DNA of 34,195 nt from Candidatus Aminicenantota bacterium (GTDB lineage Bacteria; Acidobacteriota; Aminicenantia; UBA2199), in contig JAUWQW010000016.1 of the NCBI GenBank assembly GCA_030610885.1, positions 1 to 34,195 of the forward strand. The letters run 5' to 3'. Below the pieces are notes generated by a model that did not search any database, was not told the DNA's origin, and saw only the letters and a program-made list of their open reading frames with translations. Shown here piece after piece: positions 25,034-33,226 of this stretch; positions within the stretch are counted from its first letter, which is position 1; each line of letters starts with the position of its first letter. Position numbers and translations under genes: made by a program.

Positions 25034-26092
25034 ATGATAATAGAACAATTTTTACCTGCATTTCATTATGGTGATGCAATAGGAAATTCAACTTTAAGCC
25101 TTCATAAATGTTTATTGGAGAAGGGGATTGATAGTCGAATTATATCTTTAACTATTGATGAGAATATGAGGGATAAAGCCTCTTTTTTCAAAGATTACAG
25201 AGAAAATCCTGAATCTATAAAGATCCTTCATTTTGCTGTTCCTTCAGAGTTAACAGATTTTTTTATAAAAACAAAGGGAAAAAAGGTTATGGTGTATCAC
25301 AATATTACACCTGCTCATTTTTTTGTAGGTTTTAGTGATGAATTTGTGAAATTTACAAATGAGGGTAGAAATCATCTCAAGAGATTAAAAGACTCTTTTG
25401 ATATGTCTATTGCTGATTCAGAATATAATGCTCAAGAGTTGAGAGAGCTAAGCTTTAGAAATGTGTTTGTTTTTCCGATTATGATAAATTTTGAAGAGTA
25501 TTCAAAACCATTCAATAAACCTTATTATAACCTTTTAAATGATGAAAGGAAAAACATAATTTTTGTAGGAAGAATCTCTCCAAATAAAAAGATAGAAGAT
25601 TTAATAAAAGTATTGTTTTTTTATAAAAAGTTTATATCGCCTTCAATAAGACTTATTGTTGCAGGTAATACTGCAACACTTCCAAAATATTTTTATTCTG
25701 TAAGGGATCTTGCATCAAGATTTTTCTTAACATCAGATGACATTGTGTTTACTGGTCATATTCCATTTGATGAACTTCTCTCAGTATATAAACTTGGTAA
25801 TATTTTTCTTTCAATGAGTGAGCATGAAGGATTTTGTTTGCCTCTTATAGAGAGTTGTTGTTTTCAGGTTCCTATAATTGCATATGATGCAGGTGCTGTA
25901 TCAGAAACCCTGGATGAAGCAGGAATAATTGTAAAAAATAAAAATTATGAATATATTGCCGGGTTGGTTGATGAGGTGATATTTAATAAAAAATTAAATT
26001 CTAAGTTAAAAAATTATGAAAAAAAGAGGGTTGAAAATTATTTTAAGGATTCCAATCCAGAAAAATTCTTATTAATATTGAATAAGCTATGA
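25034..26092 (+). CDS. GT4-family glycosyltransferase
   Basis: A 352-residue retaining glycosyltransferase with the GT-B fold, probably building a surface or lipid-linked glycan in the cytoplasm. The N-terminal acceptor domain opens IEQFLPAFHYGDAIGNSTL and has VMVYHNITPAHFF and SIADSEYNAQEL. The C-terminal donor domain has IIFVGRISPNKKIEDLI near residue 180, DIVFTGHIPFDELLSVY and the EX7E motif in SEHEGFCLPLIES near residue 280. The N-terminus is conserved close to the ATG, so the start is firm although no usable Shine-Dalgarno is present. It overlaps the next glycosyltransferase by ATGA. Confidence 0.83.
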   Translation: MIIEQFLPAFHYGDAIGNSTLSLHKCLLEKGIDSRIISLTIDENMRDKASFFKDYRENPESIKILHFAVPSELTDFFIKTKGKKVMVYHNITPAHFFVGFSDEFVKFTNEGRNHLKRLKDSFDMSIADSEYNAQELRELSFRNVFVFPIMINFEEYSKPFNKPYYNLLNDERKNIIFVGRISPNKKIEDLIKVLFFYKKFISPSIRLIVAGNTATLPKYFYSVRDLASRFFLTSDDIVFTGHIPFDELLSVYKLGNIFLSMSEHEGFCLPLIESCCFQVPIIAYDAGAVSETLDEAGIIVKNKNYEYIAGLVDEVIFNKKLNSKLKNYEKKRVENYFKDSNPEKFLLILNKL

Positions 26093-27258
26093 TTAAGATT
26101 GGAATAATTGTTCAAAGATATGGAAAAGAGGTGGTTGGCGGAGCTGAAACATTAGCTAAAAATATTGCTGAAAGGCTTACTTCAACTGGATTTGATATTA
26201 CAGTTTTTACAACAACTGCAAAAGATTATATAACCTGGAAAAACTATTATAATCAGGGCGAGTCAATACTTAAAGGTGTAAATATAAAGAGGTTTAATGT
26301 TGAAAAGGAGAGAGATATTGAAAATTTCAACAAATACTCTGAAGAATTTTTTGTAGCTGATTCTCAAAAAAGGGATGAAATGGATTGGATTAAAAGGCAG
26401 GGACCTTATTGTCCAGATTTAATAGATGCTTTGATAAATGAGCAAAAGATTTTTGATATTTTTTTATTTTTTACTTATCTCTATTATCCAACTGTAGAGG
26501 GAATAATAGTAGTTGAAAAACCAATTATATTATTTCCTACAGCTCATGATGAACTTCCTATATATTTAAACTTAATGAATCAGGTTTTTAAAAAACCTGC
26601 GTCGCTTTTTTTTCTCACAGGTGCTGAAATGAATTTTGTAAGGAAATTGTTTAACCCTAATAATAAAATGGAATTGGTAAGAACAGGCATAGATATAAAT
26701 GAGAATATAGATGAAAATCTCTTTAGAAAGAAATATTTGATGTTTCTTCCATATATACTTTATGCTGGGAGGATAGAGAGAGGTAAAGGGCTTGAACTAA
26801 TATTTGAAGCTTATGAAATTATAAGGAAAAAGAGATTGGTAAATCTGGTCTTAATTGGAAAGAAATTAATGGATATTCCTGAAATTGATGGTATAAATTA
26901 TTTGGGATATATTGCAGAGGATGAAAAAATCTCTGCATTTAAGGATGCTGTTTTATCTATTCAGCCTTCTTCAATGGAGAGTCTCTCAATAACTACTCTT
27001 GAATCATTCTCACAAAAGACGCCTGTGCTTGCAAATAAAAAGTCGAATGTTCTTAAAGAACATATTGAACTTTCTGGAGGTGGATTGTTGTATAATAATT
27101 TAGAGGATTTTGTTGAAAATTTCACAAAGATTTATGACAAAAGAAATTTAAGAAATAAAATGGGGATTAATGGTTATAATTATGTTAATAAATTTTATAC
27201 CTGGGATGTTGTTATTGAAAAAATATCAAATGGAATAAAAAGTGTAATTAAAGGATAA
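26089..27258 (+). CDS. GT4-family glycosyltransferase
   Basis: A 389-residue GT-B glycosyltransferase. The N-terminal domain has QRYGKEVVGGAETLAKNIAERL near residues 9-30, a phosphate-loop-like GGAE, and FTTTAKDYITWKNYY. The donor domain has LYAGRIERGKGLELIFEAYE near residue 224 and, at the EX7E position, SMESLSITTLESFS near residues 300-313. TNLAKN-type sugar preference cannot be read. It starts within the stop of the previous glycosyltransferase gene (ATGA), so the two are translationally coupled and likely act in one pathway. No polysaccharide export gene is seen nearby. Confidence 0.82.
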   Translation: MIKIGIIVQRYGKEVVGGAETLAKNIAERLTSTGFDITVFTTTAKDYITWKNYYNQGESILKGVNIKRFNVEKERDIENFNKYSEEFFVADSQKRDEMDWIKRQGPYCPDLIDALINEQKIFDIFLFFTYLYYPTVEGIIVVEKPIILFPTAHDELPIYLNLMNQVFKKPASLFFLTGAEMNFVRKLFNPNNKMELVRTGIDINENIDENLFRKKYLMFLPYILYAGRIERGKGLELIFEAYEIIRKKRLVNLVLIGKKLMDIPEIDGINYLGYIAEDEKISAFKDAVLSIQPSSMESLSITTLESFSQKTPVLANKKSNVLKEHIELSGGGLLYNNLEDFVENFTKIYDKRNLRNKMGINGYNYVNKFYTWDVVIEKISNGIKSVIKG

Positions 27259-27286
27259 ATTATATATATAGAATATTGGTGTGTGA

Positions 27287-28444
27287 GTGGAAGAGAGAAG
27301 ATCGGATAACTTAAAAAATAAATCTCTTGATATAGATAAGATTGCTCAAATCTGTTCTGATTGTGGTAATTGTTTATATTCCTGTCCTGTTTATAATTCA
27401 GAGTTAATTGAACCAAATTCTCCAAGGGGGAAAATTAATTTAATAAAAGCAATTCTTGATAATAGGTTAAAACCCAATAAGATTAATAAGGGATTTATGT
27501 TTCAATGTTTACTATGCGGGAGTTGTGAGCATATATGCACAAATGGTGTTGAATATTTGGATATGATGATCAATTACAGAAATTTAATTTTTAAAGAGAA
27601 AAATATCCCATTTAAGAAAAAAACAATCCTCTATTTTTATCAAACCCTTATATTAAAGAAGTTAGGTTGGTTTCTTAAAATTTTATCAAAAACTTCATTG
27701 AAGAAAAAATTGACAATACCAGAAATAGATAATATAAATTTAAACAAATTATATACATCGGATTATTCAAAAGATTTTGATATTTTACTTTTCCCTGGTT
27801 GTGTTTTAACATATTTTTATTCATCTCAAATTGAAAAAATAAAGAGATTTCTAGAAAATAAGGGTTTTAAGGTTGCTTTACCAAAGGGTTTAAAATGTTG
27901 TGGTTTCCCATATATATCTCAAGGTTGGGGCAAGAGGTTTGAAAGGTTAAAAACAAAAAATATCAATATATTTTCAGATATTAAGTTTAAGTATCTTGTA
28001 GTACCATGTGGAACAGGTGTGATTACTTTTAATAAATATTATGATTTAAAGGAAGTCGAGATTTATGAATTTACTGAATTTATATATAAATTTATAAGAA
28101 ACTCAAAAGTTAATATAAATATATTAAAAGAAGTGGATAAAAAAATTACATATCATGATCCATGTCACAACCTGAAATCTCTTGGAATATATAAAGAGCC
28201 GAGAGAGTTTATGAAACAATTTGGCGTAAAATTTGTTGATGATAAATCTGAACTATGTTGTGGTTTTGGGGGAATATTCAGTGTTGGATTTCAAAATACT
28301 TCAAAAAAAATACTTGATAAAAGAGAAAAATATTTAAAAGAGAATGGAGCAGATATTGTTGTTACATCATGTCCTGGTTGTTATATGCAATTAAAAGAGA
28401 ATTTATCATGTGATGTTAAGTTTTTTGTAGAGTTGTTTGACTGA
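27287..28444 (+). CDS. GlcF/HdrD-type iron-sulfur oxidoreductase subunit
   Basis: A 385-residue protein with two N-terminal [4Fe-4S] motifs (CSDCGNCLYSCPVY near residue 23 and CLLCGSCEHICTNG near residue 76) and two CCG domains (PGCVLTYFYS, KCCGFPY, then DPCHNLKSLG, CCGFGGIFS, SCPGCYMQL). This is the architecture of the glycolate oxidase iron-sulfur subunit and of heterodisulfide reductase D. Its usual flavin dehydrogenase partner GlcD is absent from the window. The only near start is GTG at 27287, 28 nt after the previous gene, without a clear ribosome site. An FMN-binding protein gene follows 11 nt after the stop and probably shares the transcript. Confidence 0.82.
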   Translation: MEERRSDNLKNKSLDIDKIAQICSDCGNCLYSCPVYNSELIEPNSPRGKINLIKAILDNRLKPNKINKGFMFQCLLCGSCEHICTNGVEYLDMMINYRNLIFKEKNIPFKKKTILYFYQTLILKKLGWFLKILSKTSLKKKLTIPEIDNINLNKLYTSDYSKDFDILLFPGCVLTYFYSSQIEKIKRFLENKGFKVALPKGLKCCGFPYISQGWGKRFERLKTKNINIFSDIKFKYLVVPCGTGVITFNKYYDLKEVEIYEFTEFIYKFIRNSKVNINILKEVDKKITYHDPCHNLKSLGIYKEPREFMKQFGVKFVDDKSELCCGFGGIFSVGFQNTSKKILDKREKYLKENGADIVVTSCPGCYMQLKENLSCDVKFFVELFD

Positions 28445-28455
28445 TTGGTGTTTTT

Positions 28456-29025
28456 ATGATACAAAAAAAAATGCGTATATTATTAATTATAATTATTTTT
28501 TGTTCACAAGTATTTCCAATCTCTGGATATTCAGAATTACCTGAAGTAGATCTTGAAAAATTTTATTCTATAGCAAAAAGAATAACAGAAGCTGACAAAA
28601 TTGAGATATATAAGAGTAAAATAGGTAGATTTGCATTTTATAAAAAAGATAAAACTTATGGCTTTGTTTTATTAACTGGAGATTATGCTTTATTTGAAGG
28701 ATATAGGGGACCTACATCTGTAGCACTTGTTTTTAATAACAAAGGTATAATTTCCAAATGTTCTATGGTCAGATCAAGGGATACAAGGTCATATGTTTAT
28801 TTGTTGGTAAAGGAAGGCTTTCTTGATAAATTTAAGGATTTTAAAATAAATAATACTATTAAAGTAGATACAATAAGCGGTGCAACAGAAACATGCCGGG
28901 CAATTCAAAGATCTGTTCAAAAAACCATTGAAGAAATTTTACCTATATTTAATTCATTAAAAATAGATAAAAATGGTGTTCTTCATTCAACTAATCCTGA
29001 TTTTAGTTTAAAAAAATTGAAATAG
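28456..29025 (+). CDS. Exported FMN-binding domain protein (RnfG/NqrC-like)
   Basis: A 189-residue protein with a signal peptide (MIQKKMRILLIIIIFCSQVF) and one FMN-binding domain. The covalent flavinylation motif is DTISGATETCRAIQRSV near residue 138, with the Thr of SGAT as the expected ApbE target. In RnfG and NqrC this domain carries one FMN in the periplasm. No Rnf/Nqr neighbours are present, so it is a free-standing carrier, possibly for the upstream iron-sulfur protein or the NapH-NapG-like polyferredoxin at 16807-18360. No ApbE gene is in the window. No strong ribosome site; it lies 11 nt after the upstream stop. Confidence 0.8.
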   Translation: MIQKKMRILLIIIIFCSQVFPISGYSELPEVDLEKFYSIAKRITEADKIEIYKSKIGRFAFYKKDKTYGFVLLTGDYALFEGYRGPTSVALVFNNKGIISKCSMVRSRDTRSYVYLLVKEGFLDKFKDFKINNTIKVDTISGATETCRAIQRSVQKTIEEILPIFNSLKIDKNGVLHSTNPDFSLKKLK

Positions 29026-29050
29026 ATACTTAAATAAAACTGAAATTACA

Positions 29051-30103
29051 TTACTTTAAATAAAATCCAGCAGATAAAAAGCCCACCCAGTGTTCTAAGG
29101 AGAATGGAGCTGTTATTCCATAACCAGATTTTTTAATAGGTAATACTCCTTCAGAATATGTATCAGAATATCTTAGGATTTTTCCCTCGAGATGTTTATC
29201 AGGAAAAATCTTATTTACAATTTTTAAAGTAACAAGCATTCCAAATGGAATAGAATACCTACCGCACCATAAGACTTTTTTATAGTCTTTGTTGATCTTA
29301 CCATCTAAAGCCAGTGTCAATCTTTCTATTTTGTTTTCAGAAATATTTTCAGAAAGGAATGCTTTTGCAATCTTTTTATCATAAATTGTGCCGAGATTAT
29401 GAGCTTGTTCTCCTTCTCCAAACAGATTATTATTAAAATCTTTTCCATAGTGATTCGCATCTGTAGAAATCAAAAAGAATATATCTTTACCGATTTTCAA
29501 ATTATTGATTTTAATATAATTGGCAATTAAACCGGATAGATCATTTGAAATTTCATCCATTGTTTTAAAATCCATACCAGTAATCATTATAGGAGTTATT
29601 TTTATATCAGGATTAAAGTATTGTAAAAATGGGATCATTGCTTCAATGGAATGTTCCAGCATATGAGCTTTGTTACTTACAATATATAAACCTTTTTTAA
29701 GTCTATTTTTTAGAAATTCCCTTAAACCTGAAATCTGAACTTTTTTATAAGGTCCTTTCCAGCATTTATATTTATCAAGTATTAATATTTTTTTAGGATC
29801 TCCAATCTTTTTTTTGACCGTTCCATGAGTTACACCAAAAATGACTACCTCTTTTGTTTTAAAATTTTTAAATAGAGGATAGTAAACTCTTGCAGCATAC
29901 AGGTAATCATCATGTGGAGAAATGCCTGCAATAAGTTCAGATAAATTAAATTTTTGCTTCTCTATTGATTCTAAATAATTCATTAACCTGTTTACCTGCT
30001 TTGATTTCCAGAAGAATCCAATATTGTCTCTTATTGGTCTGGTATCCTCAGAAAACATATGTATATTAAGAAAAATAAAGAATATAAATAGGATTTTTTT
30101 CAT
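29051..30103 (-). CDS. Memo-family (AmmeMemoRadiSam B) protein with signal peptide
   Basis: A 350-residue protein of the Memo family, related to extradiol dioxygenases. The metal-site positions are visible: His in GISPHDDYLYAARVYYP near residue 65, His in IFGVTHGTVKK near residue 93, HMLEHSIEAMIPFLQYF near residue 150, and STDANHYGKDF near residue 215. It begins MKKILFIFFIFLNIHMFSED, a signal peptide, whereas most Memo proteins are cytoplasmic and lie beside AMMECR1 and radical-SAM genes, which are absent here. AAGGAG lies 8 nt before the ATG. Convergent with the FMN protein gene. Function unknown. Confidence 0.78.
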   Translation of the reverse strand: MKKILFIFFIFLNIHMFSEDTRPIRDNIGFFWKSKQVNRLMNYLESIEKQKFNLSELIAGISPHDDYLYAARVYYPLFKNFKTKEVVIFGVTHGTVKKKIGDPKKILILDKYKCWKGPYKKVQISGLREFLKNRLKKGLYIVSNKAHMLEHSIEAMIPFLQYFNPDIKITPIMITGMDFKTMDEISNDLSGLIANYIKINNLKIGKDIFFLISTDANHYGKDFNNNLFGEGEQAHNLGTIYDKKIAKAFLSENISENKIERLTLALDGKINKDYKKVLWCGRYSIPFGMLVTLKIVNKIFPDKHLEGKILRYSDTYSEGVLPIKKSGYGITAPFSLEHWVGFLSAGFYLK

Positions 30104-30154
30104 TTATCTTTACTCCTTATCTTTATAATTTCATAATTAAACAATATTTGCAAG

Positions 30155-31702
30155 GGGCTGTCTATGCCAAAATCCACCGCCTAATTTATAATTATGTCTC
30201 CTGGACAACAAATTCATATTGTTTTAAGCTTTAATCATCGATATGATCACAAATCAGTCATGAGTTCACCTCCAAAAGCTCAAAAACGTACAAAAATTTA
30301 TTTTTAAACCGACTAGTTCCCAAACTTCTTGAGTTTTCACAAAGCCAACAAAATTTTTGACCTATCCTGCAGGTAAACATGCAAGCTCCATAATTCTTTT
30401 TCTGGCATTTATTAAAATATCAATTGAAGGATGTGCTTCTGCCATATAGACTATGAATTCATTTTTTTTCTTTCTTATCAAACCAGCTATATTTATTATA
30501 TTATAGCGAATCGCCTTCATACGTTTCTTTTCCCACTCTTTACTAAAAATGAGTTGTCTCATAATACTATTGATATTTACTGCAAAAATCATAATCCACC
30601 ACCAGGCTGCATTCACGCCCTTTCTTGCTAGTAACAATTTTATTAGGCACAAAGCATGCTTCAGCCCATTGCTGCCCCGTAGCTATTTTCTTCCCTCTTA
30701 TTTCTTTGTATATCGTATTCCACTGGATCTCCCTGTCTGTATTAATGGCTCTTTTTAAGGCATCCGTAATATCACAACCTACAGCAAATCCGATCCTGCC
30801 AAATCTGTTATTCTCCCCATCATCACAGTACTTCAATAATTCATGCTGATACGCAGCACTGTCCGAACGAATATAAATCTCCTCTACTCCCTCTGGTAAC
30901 ATTAAAATACTCTCTTTTAATATCCGTAATACTTCATGACCTGCGGGCACGTTACCATCTCTAAATTCAGTATGTAGTACAAGTTCCTGCTCTGCCCACC
31001 AAGCATTTATGGGTTGATAGGCTTTCCCATCTTTATAAGCACATAATGCATTACTCTTTGAGGTTGGTATAAGAGTTGCGTCAATGTCTATTGTTGCACT
31101 GCTTTTATAATTATGTCTCTGATGAAAATCCACTAACTCTAAATTAATATCAGAAATCTTATTTAAATTATCATTCATGGCAGGTATAAACGCTTTACCT
31201 GACTCTCTCTTCTTCTTTTCTGCTTCATTGTGAAAATTAGAAAGATATCGGAATATGGCAGACGGTGACGGTATTCTATTCACTTTCTGCCTGCGCCAAC
31301 GCCTCCTGATCTTCTTACGCTCACGCTTGTTTTCCCCTCTTAATTCTATATGTTTCAATATTCTGCAAAAACCCTCATCATGTTCCAGCTTCTCTATATC
31401 ATCAATGCACTCTCCACCGGCAAGATTAAGAAGTATCAAGGATATTATTATCTGCTCATCTCTCCAACCTTGACTCTCCTTCTTTATCTGCATGCTTCTA
31501 CTTATAATATTATCCAGACCCAATAGTTTGAATAGTTCCAGATATAATAATAACCCTGATAAACCCGTAAAATTTTTTGATTTTTTTTCCTCTACACACT
31601 TGAAAGGTAATATTCCCTGTGGCATAATATGTTCACCTCGTTTGTCGGAGTTAAGTTTAATTGCTAAACTCTATTATAACCTATTATAGGTACAAACGGG
31701 GC
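30155..31702 (-). mobile_element. Degenerate IS1380-like insertion sequence
   Basis: The region holds a broken IS1380-type transposase gene plus non-coding flanks (about 200 nt downstream, about 75 nt upstream). Weak candidate terminal repeats are CTGTCTATGCC at 30158-30168 and, reading inward from the right, CCGTTTGTACC at about 31689-31699, matching at 7 of 11 positions. No target duplication could be fixed, so the ends are approximate. Confidence 0.5.
30362..31625 (-). pseudogene. IS1380-type transposase, catalytic segment deleted
   Basis: The first frame starts at 31625 (GAGGTGA upstream) and carries the N-terminal region, the DDE aspartates TIDIDATLI and IRSDSAAYQ, then WAEACFVPNKIVTSKKGRE, which in relatives is followed by about 90 residues with the catalytic Glu (a RGRxGxxE-type block). 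Here it breaks at about 30611-30622. A second frame begins directly with VNAAWWWIMIFAVNINSIM, the segment after that block, and runs through KRMKAIRYNIINIAG to a stop at 30362. The third acidic residue is therefore lost and the frame shifted. Comparison is from memory of the family. The element cannot transpose by itself. Confidence 0.8.
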
Positions 31703-31838
31703 TTTTTTATACTTTTTTTTCCAGCTTTTGACTCTCTTCCTGAATTATTGATTCTTTTATTATAATTATATATCGGTTTTTTACGTAAAATTAATTTTTT
31801 TAGGTGGTGAATCAAGGTATGCAGAGCTAAAAAAAGTG

Positions 31839-31866
31839 TTGACAGATGGGTAAATAATGTTATAAT
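31839..31866 (+). promoter_or_regulatory. Consensus promoter of the asnA leader
   Basis: Perfect TTGACA (31839-31844), a 16-nt spacer and perfect TATAAT (31861-31866). Initiation 7 nt downstream of the -10 box would fall on the A of the leader ATG at 31873. It is the best promoter match in the window. Confidence 0.8.
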
Positions 31867-31872
31867 TCTAAT

Positions 31873-31971
31873 ATGATTAAGAATTGTTTCTTACTTGTTT
31901 TACCTGCAGTTTATAATGTAAACAATTCCAATAATAATAACAATAATAATCAGGCGGTTCTGCCCGTCTGA
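31873..31971 (+). CDS. Asn-rich leader peptide of asnA
   Basis: A 32-codon frame, ATG at 31873 to TGA at 31969-31971. It starts MIKNCFLLVLPAVYNVNNS, then seven consecutive Asn codons at 31930-31950 (AAT, with one AAC), then QAVLPV. Eleven of 32 codons are Asn. It lies between a consensus promoter and asparagine synthetase, so it is most simply an amino-acid-sensing leader peptide: scarcity of charged tRNA-Asn would stall ribosomes in the run. No Shine-Dalgarno precedes it; the predicted mRNA begins at the AUG. The AAT triplet repeat could arise by slippage, but the framed stop, the AAC and TCC interruptions and the location argue for function. Confidence 0.7.
   Translation: MIKNCFLLVLPAVYNVNNSNNNNNNNQAVLPV
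31881..31970 (+). promoter_or_regulatory. Leader RNA hairpins flanking the Asn run
   Basis: GAATTGTTT (31881-31889) is perfectly complementary to AAACAATTC (31920-31928), a 9-bp stem just before the Asn run. After the run, CAGGCGG (31951-31957) pairs with CCGTCTG (31964-31970), 7 bp with one G-U, overlapping the last codons. A ribosome stalled in the Asn run would cover its 5' arm. The sequence after it is A-rich, not T-rich, so it is not an ordinary intrinsic terminator. Confidence 0.5.
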
Positions 31972-32044
31972 AAATATAATTATAAAAAAACCAATATTCT
32001 TGTTAAAAATTAAATCAATTTCTATATTAAAATAAGGAGAAAAA

Positions 32045-33082
32045 ATGTTTAAACACTTAATTATACCAAAAGATTATATGTCAATAATAAATTTAGAGGA
32101 AACACAAAGGGCTATTAAAGATATTAAGTTTTTTTTTCAGGAAAACCTGGCTGCGTCATTAAATTTAAGAAGGGTTACGGCACCTATTTTTGTTAAATCA
32201 GGAACAGGTATTAATGATGATTTAAATGGAGTTGAAAAACCAGTTTCTTTTTTTATTAAAAATTTAGATAATATAAAAGCTGAGATTATTCAATCACTGG
32301 CTAAATGGAAAAGGCTTACTCTTTTTGATCTAAATATAAAAGAGGGAGAGGGTATTTATACAGATATGAATGCAATAAGACCCGATGAAATTTTGGATAA
32401 CATGCATTCCCTGTATGTTGATCAGTGGGATTGGGAAAGGGTTATTTCAAGGGAAGAAAGAAACCTGGATTTTTTAAAAGATGTTGTTAAAAGGATTTAT
32501 GGAGTTTTAAAAAAAACAGAGAACTATGTCTCCAGACTTTTTCCAAAAATTAAATCCTTTCTTCCTGAAAAAATCACTTTTATTCATGCTGAGGAACTGG
32601 AAGAGAAATACCCGAAGTTAACTCCAAGAGAGCGCGAAGATAAAGTGTGTAAAGAATATGAAGCAGTTTTTATTATTGGTGTTGGAGCAAATTTAAAAAA
32701 TGGCAAACCACATGACAGCAGAGCTCCTGATTATGATGACTGGACAACTCCAACAGAGAAAGGATTGGGTTTAAATGGTGACATTATTGTATGGTATCCG
32801 ATTCTGGGAAAAACGTTTGAGCTTTCTTCTATGGGTATTCGGGTTGACAAAGAAGTACTAATAAAGCAACTGGGGATTACCGGAAATAGTGAAAGAAAGA
32901 AACTTTTCTTTCATCAAAAATTGTTAAATGATGAATTACCCCTTTGTATTGGAGGCGGAATAGGTCAATCCAGATTATGTACTTATTTTTTAAGAAAGGC
33001 TCATGTTGGTGAGGTTCAGTCAAGTATATGGCCTGAAAAAATGAAGGAGGAGTGCAAAAAAAACAATATATTTTTACTTTAG
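32045..33082 (+). CDS. asnA: Aspartate-ammonia ligase (asparagine synthetase A)
   Basis: AsnA makes asparagine from aspartate, ammonia and ATP through an aspartyl-adenylate; it is related to class II aspartyl-tRNA synthetases. The 345 residues match family length. Visible motifs are LRRVTAPIFVKSGTGINDDLNGVEKPV near residues 42-68 in outline, YTDMNAIRPDE, YVDQWDWERVI, DSRAPDYDDW near residue 226, and the class II motif 3 GGGIGQSRLCTYFL near residues 299-312. AAGGAG lies about 7 nt before the ATG. It lies 73 nt behind an Asn-rich leader peptide, and so is probably repressed when tRNA-Asn is well charged. A short hairpin with a T-run follows. Confidence 0.95.
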   Translation: MFKHLIIPKDYMSIINLEETQRAIKDIKFFFQENLAASLNLRRVTAPIFVKSGTGINDDLNGVEKPVSFFIKNLDNIKAEIIQSLAKWKRLTLFDLNIKEGEGIYTDMNAIRPDEILDNMHSLYVDQWDWERVISREERNLDFLKDVVKRIYGVLKKTENYVSRLFPKIKSFLPEKITFIHAEELEEKYPKLTPREREDKVCKEYEAVFIIGVGANLKNGKPHDSRAPDYDDWTTPTEKGLGLNGDIIVWYPILGKTFELSSMGIRVDKEVLIKQLGITGNSERKKLFFHQKLLNDELPLCIGGGIGQSRLCTYFLRKAHVGEVQSSIWPEKMKEECKKNNIFLL

Positions 33083-33116
33083 AATATGAGTAAGTGTTTG
33101 GCCTTCATGTCCCTAT

Positions 33117-33138
33117 CTTGAATGAGTCAAGTTTTTTT
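33117..33138 (+). terminator. Putative intrinsic terminator of asnA
   Basis: CTTGA (33117-33121), loop ATGAG, TCAAG (33127-33131), then seven T residues. The stem is only 5 bp, but the T-run is directly adjacent and lies about 35 nt after the asnA stop. Confidence 0.5.
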
Positions 33139-33226
33139 AATAATTAGAAAAAAACAAAAAATTACTCTATCGAATTGATAATTAACTTATAAAGGATGAC
33201 AACAGGTACGTGTGAATTACATTATT

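Noticed and set aside
31752-31854. Coding-like stretch ending LGGESRYAELKKVLTDG before a stop at 31852-31854
   Set aside because: It reads like protein, but it has no start codon, opens only after a stop at 31749, and overlaps the asnA promoter. Too short to call a gene remnant.
31930-31950. AAT microsatellite with no coding role
   Set aside because: It is close to a triplet repeat, but is interrupted by AAC, extends the Asn bias upstream (NVNNS), keeps one frame from a start after a consensus promoter to a stop, and precedes asnA. Slippage may have made it; function is still the better reading.
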